NCBI GenBank assembly: GCA_017446775.1 | Contig: JAFSQE010000035.1 | Span: 62,001-126,000, forward strand | DNA from: Bacteroidales bacterium | GTDB lineage: Bacteria > Bacteroidota > Bacteroidia > Bacteroidales > UBA932 | DNA length: 64,000 nt | Direction: 5' to 3' | Part shown: piece after piece, positions 1 through 8,658 of the stretch | How positions within the stretch are numbered: position 1 is the first letter of the stretch | How the letters are laid out: the number at the start of each line of letters is the position of its first letter | Program-made: the position numbers and the translations under genes | The notes under the pieces: model-generated | What the model was told of the DNA's origin: nothing | What the model saw: only the letters and a program-made list of their open reading frames with translations | The model's database searches: none

Positions 1-186
1 CTGCACCATTATACCGGCGCCATCGCCGTCCTTGCCGATTTCTGCCCCGCGGTGACGCATGTTTTCAAGCACCTTAAGTGCATCATCTACAAGTTGATGG
101 GTTTTGCCGCCGTGGATATTGACCACCATCCCGACGCCGCAGCTGTCGTGTTCCCAGCTGCTGTTGTAAAGACCTTGACTACTCAT
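1..186 (-). CDS. gltB: Glutamate synthase large subunit, N-terminal fragment
   Basis: Only the first 62 codons are present; the gene runs off the left edge. The translation begins MSSQGLYNSSWEHDSCGVGM and continues with a KVLENMRHRGAEIGKDGDGA stretch. In the glutamate synthase family the N-terminal amidotransferase domain starts at a cysteine in a CGVGF-like context, followed by a MRHRGA motif, and both are seen here. The cysteine is at residue 16, so a short propeptide would be removed to expose it, as is known for the family. The enzyme makes two glutamates from glutamine and 2-oxoglutarate. It is transcribed divergently from dapF and lies in the same window as glnN and gdhA, the other ammonia-assimilation genes. 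An alternative is an isolated glutamine amidotransferase class-II protein, but the motif spacing favours GltB. Confidence 0.85.
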   Translation of the reverse strand, partial: MSSQGLYNSSWEHDSCGVGMVVNIHGGKTHQLVDDALKVLENMRHRGAEIGKDGDGAGIMVQ

Positions 187-216
187 TTTGCTTACACTTG
201 GGTAACATATCCGCCA

Positions 217-224
217 CAAAAATA
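217..224 (-). promoter_or_regulatory. Candidate -7 box for gltB
   Basis: On the minus strand this reads TATTTTTG, a full match to the Bacteroidota -7 consensus TAnnTTTG, about 30 bases upstream of the gltB ATG. No convincing TTTG is seen at the expected -33 distance, so the call rests on the -7 box alone. The rest of the divergent region between gltB and dapF (225-400) holds no gene or clear structure. Confidence 0.4.
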
Positions 225-401
225 TGCAATAGGGTGTGCCGCAGAGTCCGTCGTGACTGTTATTTATCAACAAAAATGTCACTTCTGCCAATATCGTCAG
301 CATATCGTACTAGTTTCGTTGAAATTGTAGTTCTATTTGCACAATTGCTTACAAATTGAAACCAATTGCAAAAAAACAAGAGAAGAAAATGGTGCAAGCA
401 G

Positions 402-432
402 TTTGATTATACACCCCGGGACGCTAAACTTG
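402..432 (+). promoter_or_regulatory. Candidate promoter for the dapF-dapL-glnN operon
   Basis: TTTG at 402-405 is followed after exactly 19 bases by TAAACTTG at 425-432, one mismatch from TAnnTTTG. The start site would fall near 436-440, giving a leader of about 10 bases before the ATG at 450. This short leader supports the start at 450 and argues against the longer upstream reading frame that begins at 366. Confidence 0.5.
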
Positions 433-449
433 CAACAGAAACCGCAACG

Positions 450-1310
450 ATGAAACAGACCGTCCATTTTACAAAAATGCAGGGTGCAGGCAACGACTAC
501 ATCTACGTGGATACATCACTGTACGATATTGCCAATCCGTCCCGGGCGGCGGTTCTCTGGAGCGACCGCAACAAGGGAATCGGAAGCGACGGTCTGGTTT
601 TAATCGGGAAGGCAGAGAACCGCTATGCCGATTTTACGATGCGTATTTTCAACGCAGACGGCAGCGAGGCCGATATGTGCGGCAACGCCGCCCGGTGTAT
701 CGGCAAGTATATCTATGAGAAGAAGCTGAGCCGCAAGAAACTTATCCGGTTGCAAACAGCATCCGGCATAAAGAACCTCTGGCTCAAGATCCGGGACGAT
801 AATCCCGATGAAGTGGAGAGCGTAACCGTGGATATGCTGGAGCCCTCGCTGGACTGCAGGGGTCAATTTGCTGGGACTGCCGGCAAAGAGGTGGAGTTGG
901 ATGCTTTGGACCGCACATTTAAAGGATTGTTCGTATCGATGGGTAATCCACATTTTGTTACCTTTGTAGCGGATTCCGATTCGCTGGATGTTGCCAGATA
1001 CGGTTCCGTGCTTGAGAACGATCCTGTTTTTCCGCATCGCTGCAACATAGAATTTGCCACGGTGCTGTCGCCGGAGAGAGTCAGGATGCGTGTCTGGGAA
1101 CGCGGCAGCGGTATAACAAAAGCCTGCGGCACTGGGGCTTGTGCAACGGCTGTGGCTGCTTCGCTCACGGGGCGCTCTTCAAAGAAAGTGACGGTGATAA
1201 TGGATGGCGGCAACCTTGAGGTAGACTGGAATCCACCTGTGGGACACGTATACCTTTCGGGTCCTGCAGAAGCAGTATATGAAGGAGATATAGAATATGG
1301 CGCTTGTTAA
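450..1310 (+). CDS. dapF: Diaminopimelate epimerase
   Basis: Converts LL-diaminopimelate to meso-diaminopimelate in the cytoplasm, the last step before lysine and peptidoglycan. The 286-residue product has both catalytic cysteines in their usual settings: Cys77 in the NADGSEADMCGNAARC motif and Cys226 in ACGTGACA. The GNPH motif is also present. Length is normal for the family (about 270-290). The open frame extends back to 366, but the extra N-terminal residues are low quality and a promoter-like element sits inside them, so the ATG at 450 is chosen. It overlaps dapL by 14 bases, so the two are translated together, and DapL supplies exactly the LL-isomer that DapF uses. Pseudo-symmetric two-domain epimerase fold expected. 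Confidence 0.95.
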   Translation: MKQTVHFTKMQGAGNDYIYVDTSLYDIANPSRAAVLWSDRNKGIGSDGLVLIGKAENRYADFTMRIFNADGSEADMCGNAARCIGKYIYEKKLSRKKLIRLQTASGIKNLWLKIRDDNPDEVESVTVDMLEPSLDCRGQFAGTAGKEVELDALDRTFKGLFVSMGNPHFVTFVADSDSLDVARYGSVLENDPVFPHRCNIEFATVLSPERVRMRVWERGSGITKACGTGACATAVAASLTGRSSKKVTVIMDGGNLEVDWNPPVGHVYLSGPAEAVYEGDIEYGAC

Positions 1311-2526
1311 CGAACACTTCTTAAAGATGCCGGGCAACTACCTGTTTGCCGATGTGGCCCGCAAGGTGGCTGCATTCAAGTCGGCACACAAGAATGTCAA
1401 CGTTATCAGCCTTGGCACCGGAGATGTTACGAGGCCGCTGGCGTCCGCTGTGGTAGAGGCGCTGCACAGGGCAGCCGACGAGATGGGCCGGGAAGAGAGC
1501 TTCCGCGGCTACGGCCCGGAACAAGGTTATCAGTTCCTGCGCGAGGCCATCATAAAGAACGATTACCTGCCCCGCGGCATACATCTGGATGTCAGCGAAG
1601 TATTTATCAACGACGGCGCCAAGAGCGATACCGGCAATATCCAGGAACTTATCCGCTGGGATAACTCTATCGGCGTAACCGACCCGATTTATCCCGTATA
1701 TCTCGATTCCAATTCCATGATTGGCCGCTCCGGCGTCAAGGACAGCCGCGATAGGTGGTCCAACGTGGTCTATTTCCCCTGCACGGCAGAGAACGGATTC
1801 ATCCCTGCAATTCCGGACCGTCGCGTAGATGTGGTATATCTGTGCTATCCAAACAACCCCACCGGTACCGTTATTTCAAAAGACGAGTTGCGCAAATGGG
1901 TCAATTATGCCCTGCGTAACGATGCCCTGATCTTCTACGACGCAGCTTACGAAGCGTATATACAGGATCCTGACATCCCCCACTCCATCTATGAGATCCG
2001 CGGCGCCCGCAAGTGTGCCATAGAGTTCCGCAGTTATTCAAAGACGGCCGGTTTTACTGGGTTGCGCTGCGGATATACGATTGTGCCCGAAGAGGTCACC
2101 GCGGCTACCTTGGATGGCGAACGGATAGCGCTCAACCCGCTTTGGCTGCGCCGGCAGTCCACCAAGTTCAACGGTACAAGCTACTTAAGCCAGCGGGCGG
2201 CAGAAGCGATATATACCCCGGAAGGGAAAGAGCAGGTGCGCGCCACGATAGACTATTACATGCAAAATGCTGCAATGATGCTCTCCCGATTCCGCACCCT
2301 CGGCTACGAGGTATACGGCGGCGAGAATGCCCCTTATATCTGGATGAAGACCCCGCACGGCGAACCCAGCTGGAAGGTGTTCAACGACCTTTTGAACCGG
2401 GCTCACGTCGTGTGTACCCCAGGGGCGGGATTCGGCCCTTCGGGAGAAGGATATGTCCGTTTCACTGCATTTGGCAGTCATTCCCAGACAGAAGAGGCGC
2501 TCAAAAGGATAGAAAGATGGTTCTAA
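1297..2526 (+). CDS. dapL: LL-diaminopimelate aminotransferase
   Basis: PLP-dependent class I aminotransferase of 409 residues. It converts tetrahydrodipicolinate directly to LL-diaminopimelate using glutamate as amino donor, bypassing the succinylase or acetylase branches. The sequence opens with MALVNEHFLKMPGNYLFADV and has VISLGTGDVTRPL, GYGPEQGYQFLR, CYPNNPTG and the internal-aldimine lysine 249 in SYSKTAGFTGLRCGY, all typical of DapL rather than of aspartate aminotransferases. The family is usually about 408-411 residues. The start ATG lies inside the dapF end and follows a GGAGATATAGAAT stretch. A second, independent route to meso-DAP (ddh) is encoded near 62 kb. Glutamate use links it to glnN immediately downstream. 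Confidence 0.95.
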   Translation: MALVNEHFLKMPGNYLFADVARKVAAFKSAHKNVNVISLGTGDVTRPLASAVVEALHRAADEMGREESFRGYGPEQGYQFLREAIIKNDYLPRGIHLDVSEVFINDGAKSDTGNIQELIRWDNSIGVTDPIYPVYLDSNSMIGRSGVKDSRDRWSNVVYFPCTAENGFIPAIPDRRVDVVYLCYPNNPTGTVISKDELRKWVNYALRNDALIFYDAAYEAYIQDPDIPHSIYEIRGARKCAIEFRSYSKTAGFTGLRCGYTIVPEEVTAATLDGERIALNPLWLRRQSTKFNGTSYLSQRAAEAIYTPEGKEQVRATIDYYMQNAAMMLSRFRTLGYEVYGGENAPYIWMKTPHGEPSWKVFNDLLNRAHVVCTPGAGFGPSGEGYVRFTAFGSHSQTEEALKRIERWF

Positions 2527-2545
2527 CACAATAAAGAAAACAACT

Positions 2546-4783
2546 ATGGCAAACTTAAGATTCCAGGTCGTAGCGGAGGCTTTCAAAAAGAGGCCGCTCG
2601 ACATCAAGGCTCCGGCAGAGAGACCCAGCGAATACTTCGCGAAGAAAGTATTCAATCGTGAAAAGATGCACAAGTATCTGCCCAAGAAGGTGTATGAGAA
2701 GATGATGGATGTGATTGACAATGGCGCCCAGCTTGACCTGCTGGTGGCTGATGCCGTTGCGGCCGGAATGCTTCAGTGGGCTTGCGAGAATGGTGTTACC
2801 CACTATACCCACTGGTTCCAACCCCTGACCGAGGGCACTGCAGAGAAGCACGACTCCTTTGTAGAACACGACGGCAAGGGCGGGATGATAGAACAGTTCA
2901 GCGGCAAGCTGCTGGTTCAGCAGGAACCCGATGCCAGTTCGTTCCCCAGTGGCGGAATCCGCTCTACCTTTGAGGCGCGCGGCTACTCTGCGTGGGATCC
3001 GACATCGCCTGTGTTCATAATAGACGACACCCTCTGTATCCCCACGGTGTTCATATCATACAGCGGCGAAGCGCTGGACTACAAGGCTCCGCTGCTCAAG
3101 TCGCTGCACGCCGTGAATGTGGCTGCCACCGATGTGTGCCACTATTTTTATCCAGACGTAAAAAAGGTATTCAGCACCCTTGGCTGGGAGCAGGAGTACT
3201 TTCTTGTAGATGAAGAGCTCTACAGTGCCCGTCCCGACCTGTTGCTTACCGGCCGCACGCTTATGGGTCACGACTCTGCCAAGAACCAGCAGATGGACGA
3301 CCACTACTTCGGCACTATTCCGGACCGCGTGCAGGCATTCATGAAAGACCTTGAGATACAGGCGCTGGAGCTTGGCATCCCGTGCAAGACCCGCCACAAC
3401 GAGGTCGCCCCCAACCAGTTCGAGCTCGCCCCCATTTTTGAAGAGACCAACCTGGCGGTGGACCACAACATGCTGCTGATGAGTCTTATGAAGAAGGTGG
3501 CGCGCAAACACGGATTCCGTGTGCTGCTGCATGAGAAACCGTTTGCCGGCATCAACGGCAGCGGCAAGCACAACAACTGGAGCCTCTCTACAGACACAGG
3601 CGTGCGGCTGCATGCCCCCGGCAGAACCACAGAAGACACGCTGCGCTTTGTAGTATTCATTGTGGAGACACTCATGGGTGTATACCGCCACAACGGCCTT
3701 ATCAAGGCGAGCATCATGTCCGCCTCAAATGCTCACCGTCTGGGGGCAAACGAGGCACCGCCCGCTATCATATCATCTTTCCTTGGCAAACAGGTCACCG
3801 AGTTGCTGGACCACATAGAGAAAGCCGATTCTGATGCGCTCTCCATGGCCGGCAAGCAGGGCTTGAAGCTCGATATCCCGGAAATTCCGGAGATTATGAT
3901 AGACAATACAGACCGCAACCGTACCAGCCCGTTCGCATTCACCGGCAATCGGTTCGAGTTCCGTGCTGTGGGCAGCGAAGCCAACTGCGCATCGGCGATG
4001 ATTGCCCTTAACTGCGCTGTTGCAGAAGCTCTGGCAAACTTTAAAAAGCGTGTCGATGCACGAATCGCAGCCATAAGCTCCGATGCGGCATTCGCCCCTG
4101 CAGCCGACGGTACACCTGCAGCACACAGCGCCAAATTCCACGCCATCCTGGATATAATCCGCGAGGATATAGCAACCTGCAAGCCCATCCGCTTCGACGG
4201 CAACGGCTACAGCGACGAGTGGGTTATCGAGGCAGAGAAACGCGGTCTGGATACAGAGAAATCGTGCCCCGTTATCTTTGAAAGGTATCTGGATGCCGAC
4301 AGCATAGAGATGTTCAGCAAGCTCGGCGTGATGACCCGCAAGGAGCTCGAAGCCCGCAACGAGGTCAAATGGGAGACCTACACCAAGAAGATCCAGATCG
4401 AGGCGCGGGTGCTTGGCGACCTCTCCATGAACCATATAATCCCGGTAGCGACCCGATACCAGAGCCAGCTGCTGGAAAATGTACGCAATATGCACTCTAC
4501 ATTTGCTGCAGAGAAGGCAGATGTGCTCTCACAGCGCAATGTCAAGATTATTGAAGAGATTGCAGAGCGCACATCACAGATAGAGACTATGGTAGACGAG
4601 CTGGTGGATGCACGCAAGAGCGCTAACAAGATTGCCGACGAGCATGAGAAGGCGATTGCCTACCACGACACCGTGGTGCCCAAGATGGACGAAATCCGCT
4701 ATCAGATAGACAAGCTGGAGCTTATTGTTGATGATGCCTGCTGGCCGCTTCCCAAATACCGCGAATTACTTTTCATCCGATAG
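2546..4783 (+). CDS. glnN: Glutamine synthetase type III
   Basis: Makes glutamine from glutamate, ammonia and ATP. At 745 residues it has the large size of the GSIII class first described in Bacteroides fragilis (about 730), much longer than GSI or GSII. Recognisable stretches include RHNEVAPNQFELAP around residue 283 and FAGINGSGKHNNWSLST around 332, which form the glutamate- and ATP-binding site, plus EYFAKKVFNREKMHKYLP near the N-terminus, specific to GSIII. The C-terminal 150 residues are helical and charged. It starts 19 bases after dapL, likely in the same transcript. No adenylylation-loop tyrosine motif of the GSI type is evident, consistent with regulation at the level of expression. 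Confidence 0.95.
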   Translation: MANLRFQVVAEAFKKRPLDIKAPAERPSEYFAKKVFNREKMHKYLPKKVYEKMMDVIDNGAQLDLLVADAVAAGMLQWACENGVTHYTHWFQPLTEGTAEKHDSFVEHDGKGGMIEQFSGKLLVQQEPDASSFPSGGIRSTFEARGYSAWDPTSPVFIIDDTLCIPTVFISYSGEALDYKAPLLKSLHAVNVAATDVCHYFYPDVKKVFSTLGWEQEYFLVDEELYSARPDLLLTGRTLMGHDSAKNQQMDDHYFGTIPDRVQAFMKDLEIQALELGIPCKTRHNEVAPNQFELAPIFEETNLAVDHNMLLMSLMKKVARKHGFRVLLHEKPFAGINGSGKHNNWSLSTDTGVRLHAPGRTTEDTLRFVVFIVETLMGVYRHNGLIKASIMSASNAHRLGANEAPPAIISSFLGKQVTELLDHIEKADSDALSMAGKQGLKLDIPEIPEIMIDNTDRNRTSPFAFTGNRFEFRAVGSEANCASAMIALNCAVAEALANFKKRVDARIAAISSDAAFAPAADGTPAAHSAKFHAILDIIREDIATCKPIRFDGNGYSDEWVIEAEKRGLDTEKSCPVIFERYLDADSIEMFSKLGVMTRKELEARNEVKWETYTKKIQIEARVLGDLSMNHIIPVATRYQSQLLENVRNMHSTFAAEKADVLSQRNVKIIEEIAERTSQIETMVDELVDARKSANKIADEHEKAIAYHDTVVPKMDEIRYQIDKLELIVDDACWPLPKYRELLFIR

Positions 4784-4809
4784 TTACCAAATTTGCTTAA
4801 ATTTGGGAC

Positions 4810-5922
4810 ATGAAAATAATAATCGTCGGTCCGGCACATCCTTATCGCGGGGGCATCGCCACTCACAACAACCGTCTGGCTGTGCAGCTTCTAAGTGAGG
4901 GACACAGGGTGATGGTTTTTACCTTCACCCTGCAATATCCCCGGCTGCTCTTCCCCGGCAAGACGCAATACACTGCCGATCCGGCGCCAGAAGGTGTCGA
5001 GATTGTCCGCACCCTTAACAGCATGGATCCGTTATCCTGGCATCGCACCGCGCGGATGATTGCTCTGCAAAGGCCGGATGCCGTAATGCTGCGTTTCTGG
5101 ATGCCCTACTTCGGGCCGAGCCTGGGCTATATCGGGCGCTATCTCCGCCGTCGCGGCATCAAGGTGCTCTCTGTGGTAGACAATATCATCCCGCACGACC
5201 ACAAGCCGGGCGACAAGATATTTTCACGCTATTTTGTAAATAGTGTTGATGGATTTCTGGCCATGTCGCACTCTGTTATCGACGAGCTGCGCAGTTTTGA
5301 TTCAACCAAGCCGGTTGTGTTCGCCCCCCACCCCCTTTACGACCATTACGGCGATAAAGAGAGCAGGGCCGATGCCGCTGCGCATCTTGGCCTGGATCCG
5401 GCAGAAAATTACTATCTGTTCTTCGGGCTGATTCGCGACTACAAAGGGCTGGATCTGCTGCTGCAGGCTATGGCGTGCGAGCCGCTACGCTCTAACTCTG
5501 CAAAGTTGATAGTTGCCGGCGAATTTTACAGCGGAGAAGAGAAATACCGCGCGCTGGAAAAGCAGCTCGGCCTCGAAGGTAGGATAATCTGGTTCCCTGA
5601 ATTCATTTTCGAAGACCGCATCCGCCACTTCTTTAATGTGGCCGACCTGATTGTGCAACCATATAAGACCGCTACCCAGAGCGGTATCACACAGATTGCC
5701 TATCATTTTGAAAAGCCTATGGTGGTAACCTCTGTCGGTGGCCTGGCAGAGATAGTTACCGATGGCAAATGCGGATATGTGGTAGAACCCAGGCCGGAGG
5801 CAATATCCAGGGCCGTGGCCGATTTCTACGCCCTCCGTCCCGATTTTACTGCTGGATTGCGCGAAAAGAAACAGGAATTCTCATGGGAGCGCCTCACAAA
5901 GGCGCTGTTGTCCCTTATCTAG
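4810..5922 (+). CDS. Glycosyltransferase, GT4-like
   Basis: A 370-residue protein with the two-Rossmann-domain layout of GT-B enzymes. The N-terminus has IIVGPAHPYRGGIATHNNRL, a glycine-rich acceptor-side loop. The C-terminal half has YYLFFGLIRDYKGLDLLLQA (residues about 198-217), then VGGLAEIVTDGKCGYVV near 310-325, the usual nucleotide-sugar-binding region of family GT4. No signal peptide or membrane span is apparent, so it probably acts at the cytoplasmic membrane face on a surface glycan. It is not in a glycan gene cluster: it follows glnN by 26 bases and ends against clpC. A TAAATTTG box at 4798-4805 just before the ATG could give a near-leaderless transcript. Sugar and acceptor are unknown. 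Confidence 0.8.
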   Translation: MKIIIVGPAHPYRGGIATHNNRLAVQLLSEGHRVMVFTFTLQYPRLLFPGKTQYTADPAPEGVEIVRTLNSMDPLSWHRTARMIALQRPDAVMLRFWMPYFGPSLGYIGRYLRRRGIKVLSVVDNIIPHDHKPGDKIFSRYFVNSVDGFLAMSHSVIDELRSFDSTKPVVFAPHPLYDHYGDKESRADAAAHLGLDPAENYYLFFGLIRDYKGLDLLLQAMACEPLRSNSAKLIVAGEFYSGEEKYRALEKQLGLEGRIIWFPEFIFEDRIRHFFNVADLIVQPYKTATQSGITQIAYHFEKPMVVTSVGGLAEIVTDGKCGYVVEPRPEAISRAVADFYALRPDFTAGLREKKQEFSWERLTKALLSLI

Positions 5923-8396
5923 CACTTTGTGGGCTTCTTGCCAGCAATAATCTTCTCTGCCAAAGGGTCCTCCAGATATTTCTGAATGGCACGCTTGAGC
6001 GGGCGGGCGCCATATTCGGGGTCGTAACCCTCTTCAATTATCTTAGCCCTGGTCTGGGCGCTGACCTTTATGTCAAAGCCCATCTGCGATACGCGTTTAT
6101 GGAACTTGGCCAGCTCTATGTCCAGAATCTTCTCTACATCGCCGGCTGTAAGAGAGTTGAAGAGGATGCGGTCGTCTATACGGTTCAGGAACTCCGGTGA
6201 GAATTTGCGGCGCAGAGCCTTCTCGATGATTACGTTCTGCCGTTTTGCAGAATCGTTGGCGGCGCTCTTGAATCCGATACCCTCGCCCAGTTCGCTGACC
6301 TGCTTGCTCCCAATGTTGGAAGTCATTATCAGGATTGTATTCCTGAAGTCGATATGGCGTCCGGCGGCATCGGTCAGGCGACCTTCGTCCAGAACCTGGA
6401 GCAGCAGGTTGAATATATCCTGATGAGCCTTCTCAATCTCGTCGAAGAGCACCACGCTGTATGGCTTGCGGCGCACCATCTCGCTCAGGTGGCCACCCTG
6501 GTCGTATCCGACATAGCCCGGAGGCGCCCCGATCAGGGAGCTGATGGAATAGCGTTCCATATATTCGCTCATGTCGATGCGGATAAGATTGTCTTCGCTG
6601 TCGAACATGTACTCTGCAATCTTCTTTGCCAGATAGGTCTTGCCAACGCCCGTCGGGCCCAGGAAGATGAACGAACCCACAGGCTTGCCGGGGTCACGCA
6701 AGCCGGCACGGTTGCGCTGGATGGCCTTTACCACTGCATCCACCGCATCGTCCTGGCCAACTATCTGATGCTTTAGCTCGACAGCCATGTTCAGGAGTTT
6801 CTCCCCCTCCGTTTCGCTGACGCGATGTACGGGGATATTGGTCATCATGGATACCACGGTGGCTATCTGCTCTTCACCAAGAGTCTTGTCGATTTGGGCC
6901 TCAGAGAGAGATTTCAGCTGCTCGTCGGAGCTCTTTAAAAGTTCCTCTTCCCTCTCTTTGAGAATCGCCGCCTGCTGGAAGTCGCCCCCCGCAGCTGCCA
7001 GGCGTTTCTGTTCGCGGACCTGTTCCAGTTGTGCAGTGATATCGGTTGAATTCTTCCTGAGAAGGTCGATGCTTGCGTTCTGCCGCGCACCCGCCTCGTC
7101 CATTACGTCTATTGCCTTGTCGGGCTGCATCCGGTCTGTGATATAGCGGCTGGAGAGCGCCACGCATGCCTTGAGGGCAGCATCGCTGTAGGTTACGTTG
7201 TGGTGTTTCTCATATTTTGGCCTTAAGGCCTGCAGGATTGCCAGCGTCTGTTCAAAGTCGGTGGGCTCTACCAGAATCTTCTGGAAGCGGCGTTCAAGGG
7301 CGCCGTCTTTCTCTATCACCTGGCGGTATTCGTCGAGAGTGGTGGCACCAATGCACTGTATCTCACCACGGGCAAGGGCCGGTTTAAGCAGGTTGGCGGC
7401 ATCGAGGCTCCCAGCCTGGGCACCTGCCCCAACAAGTGTATGCAACTCGTCTATGAAGATGATGGTGTCTTCGCTTGCCTTAAGTTCTTCTACAATGCCG
7501 CGCATGCGCTCTTCAAACTGGCCGCGGTATTTGGTGCCGGCCACCACGCTGCCCATATCTATGGTCAGCAGCCGTTTGTGCTGCAGCGCCGGCGGGACCT
7601 CATGGTTCACGATGCGCTGTGCAAGGCCCTCTACAATCGCGCTTTTACCCACGCCGGCCTCGCCCACCAGCACAGGGTTGTTCTTCTTGCGGCGGACAAG
7701 GACCTGCAGCAGGCGCTCTATCTCTTTGGCGCGACCCACCACCGGATCCAGATGGCCGGCAGCGGCCTGGGCGGTGAGGTCGGTGCCAAACTTGTCCAGG
7801 TTGGGCGTCTTTATCTCCTTTTGCTTTGCACTCTGCGCCGCCTTCTCGCCAAGGTTGATCGTAAACTCCGGAACCGGACCGGGATTATCGTCTACAGGCA
7901 GCGGCTCTGCCGGCTTTGTGCCCATAAAATCGCGGATACTTTTGGCAGATGCGGCGGTCGTTGTTCTGGCTGCGATATGCTCGCGCAGGGTGTCGTAAGT
8001 GATACCGCTGCGTGAAAGGATCGGGGCCACGGTGGTGCCTGTCTCTTTGATGATAGCCAGCAGCACCACCTCCAGTGTGGGCGAGAACGATTTCAGCTGG
8101 GATATCTCCAGCGATACGTTCTTGTAGAAATCGTCTATATCGGAGGTAAACCTGATATCTCTGGATTCTTCATACGGTACCGACTCGGCCTCTTTGAGGA
8201 CACTTTCAAGTTCGGCACGGACCATGGCCCGGTCGGCGCCAAGCGCATCCAGGGCTACTGTTGCATCGTTGTCTCCATCTCTGAGCAGCCCCAGGAACAG
8301 ATGGTCCAAGGTCGCTATACGGTTGCCCAGACGGGCAGCCTCTTCTCTTGCATAAGAAAAAATCCTTTGCAGGTCTCTTGTGAAATCTTTTGCCAT
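5919..8396 (-). CDS. clpC: AAA+ ATPase of the Clp protease, ClpC type
   Basis: Hexameric unfoldase that feeds substrates to ClpP. The 825-residue product has a Clp N-domain pair (residues about 1-150), first AAA+ module with Walker A GEAGVGKS near residue 247, a central region with a UVR-like coiled helix (DFQQAAILKEREEELLKS), and a second AAA+ module with Walker A GPTGVGKT near 580. The middle domain is short, as in ClpC and unlike the long coiled coil of ClpB. The start is taken at MAKDFTRDLQR, seven codons inside the open frame and just downstream of a TATATTTG box. The stop codon overlaps the stop of the convergent glycosyltransferase by four bases (CTAG). Confidence 0.92.
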   Translation of the reverse strand: MAKDFTRDLQRIFSYAREEAARLGNRIATLDHLFLGLLRDGDNDATVALDALGADRAMVRAELESVLKEAESVPYEESRDIRFTSDIDDFYKNVSLEISQLKSFSPTLEVVLLAIIKETGTTVAPILSRSGITYDTLREHIAARTTTAASAKSIRDFMGTKPAEPLPVDDNPGPVPEFTINLGEKAAQSAKQKEIKTPNLDKFGTDLTAQAAAGHLDPVVGRAKEIERLLQVLVRRKKNNPVLVGEAGVGKSAIVEGLAQRIVNHEVPPALQHKRLLTIDMGSVVAGTKYRGQFEERMRGIVEELKASEDTIIFIDELHTLVGAGAQAGSLDAANLLKPALARGEIQCIGATTLDEYRQVIEKDGALERRFQKILVEPTDFEQTLAILQALRPKYEKHHNVTYSDAALKACVALSSRYITDRMQPDKAIDVMDEAGARQNASIDLLRKNSTDITAQLEQVREQKRLAAAGGDFQQAAILKEREEELLKSSDEQLKSLSEAQIDKTLGEEQIATVVSMMTNIPVHRVSETEGEKLLNMAVELKHQIVGQDDAVDAVVKAIQRNRAGLRDPGKPVGSFIFLGPTGVGKTYLAKKIAEYMFDSEDNLIRIDMSEYMERYSISSLIGAPPGYVGYDQGGHLSEMVRRKPYSVVLFDEIEKAHQDIFNLLLQVLDEGRLTDAAGRHIDFRNTILIMTSNIGSKQVSELGEGIGFKSAANDSAKRQNVIIEKALRRKFSPEFLNRIDDRILFNSLTAGDVEKILDIELAKFHKRVSQMGFDIKVSAQTRAKIIEEGYDPEYGARPLKRAIQKYLEDPLAEKIIAGKKPTKC

Positions 8397-8405
8397 AATA
8401 CTTGG

Positions 8406-8413
8406 CAAATATA
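8406..8413 (-). promoter_or_regulatory. Candidate -7 box for clpC
   Basis: Reads TATATTTG on the minus strand, a full TAnnTTTG match, 10 bases upstream of the chosen clpC ATG. The region 19-20 bases further upstream reads TTTCTG, only a weak -33 match. It supports the start at 8396. Confidence 0.45.
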
Positions 8414-8439
8414 GCAAAATACTTTCCTGACACAGAAAA

Positions 8440-8470
8440 TTTGGTGATTAAAAAATAATCACTACATTTG
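8440..8470 (+). promoter_or_regulatory. Promoter of the tRNA-Lys gene
   Basis: TTTG at 8440-8443, exactly 19 bases, then TACATTTG at 8463-8470. This is a perfect match to the Bacteroidota sigma-ABfr consensus TTTG-N19-TAnnTTTG. The tRNA begins at 8482, which places the start site a few bases ahead of the mature 5' end. Confidence 0.75.
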
Positions 8471-8481
8471 CGCTCCCAATC

Positions 8482-8554
8482 GCTTCCTTAGCTCAGTTGG
8501 TAGAGCACGACACTCTTAATGTTGGGGTCCAGGGTTCGAGCCCCTGAGGGAGCA
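8482..8554 (+). tRNA. tRNA-Lys, anticodon CTT
   Basis: Folds into a complete 73-base cloverleaf: acceptor arms GCTTCCT and AGGGAGC (one G-U pair), D arm GCTC/GAGC, anticodon stem CGACA/TGTTG with loop CTCTTAA, and T stem CAGGG/CCCTG. Positions 34-36 are CTT, which reads AAG lysine codons. The 3' CCA is not fully encoded (the sequence continues CAA). It stands alone, with its own promoter and terminator. Confidence 0.95.
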
Positions 8555-8556
8555 CA

Positions 8557-8586
8557 AAAAAGCCAGGTGAAAACCTGGCTTTTTTG
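8557..8586 (+). terminator. Terminator of the tRNA-Lys gene
   Basis: Perfect 8-base-pair stem AGCCAGGT/ACCTGGCT (8561-8568 and 8573-8580) with a GAAA tetraloop, preceded by an A run and followed by five T. Symmetric A and T flanks make it potentially bidirectional. Confidence 0.9.
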
Positions 8587-8608
8587 GCTCCGGGAGCCCT
8601 ATGTTTTA

Positions 8609-8644
8609 GAGCCCCGTTAGATTGTACTCTAGCGGGCTTTTTCT
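8609..8644 (+). terminator. Second terminator-like hairpin after tRNA-Lys
   Basis: AGCCCCGTTAGA and TCTAGCGGGCT pair with one bulge around a six-base loop and are followed by TTTTTCTTT. It lies between the first terminator and the end of the convergent aminotransferase gene, and would stop plus-strand readthrough into it. Confidence 0.6.
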
Positions 8645-8658
8645 TTATTAATCCCCTT

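Noticed and set aside
52-330. Plus-strand open frame opposite the gltB start
   Set aside because: It is antisense to a gltB N-terminus with clear motifs and has no recognisable protein features.
366-449. Longer N-terminus for DapF starting at 366
   Set aside because: The extra 28 residues match no known DapF start and contain a TTTG-N19-TAAACTTG promoter-like element; ATG at 450 gives the family length.
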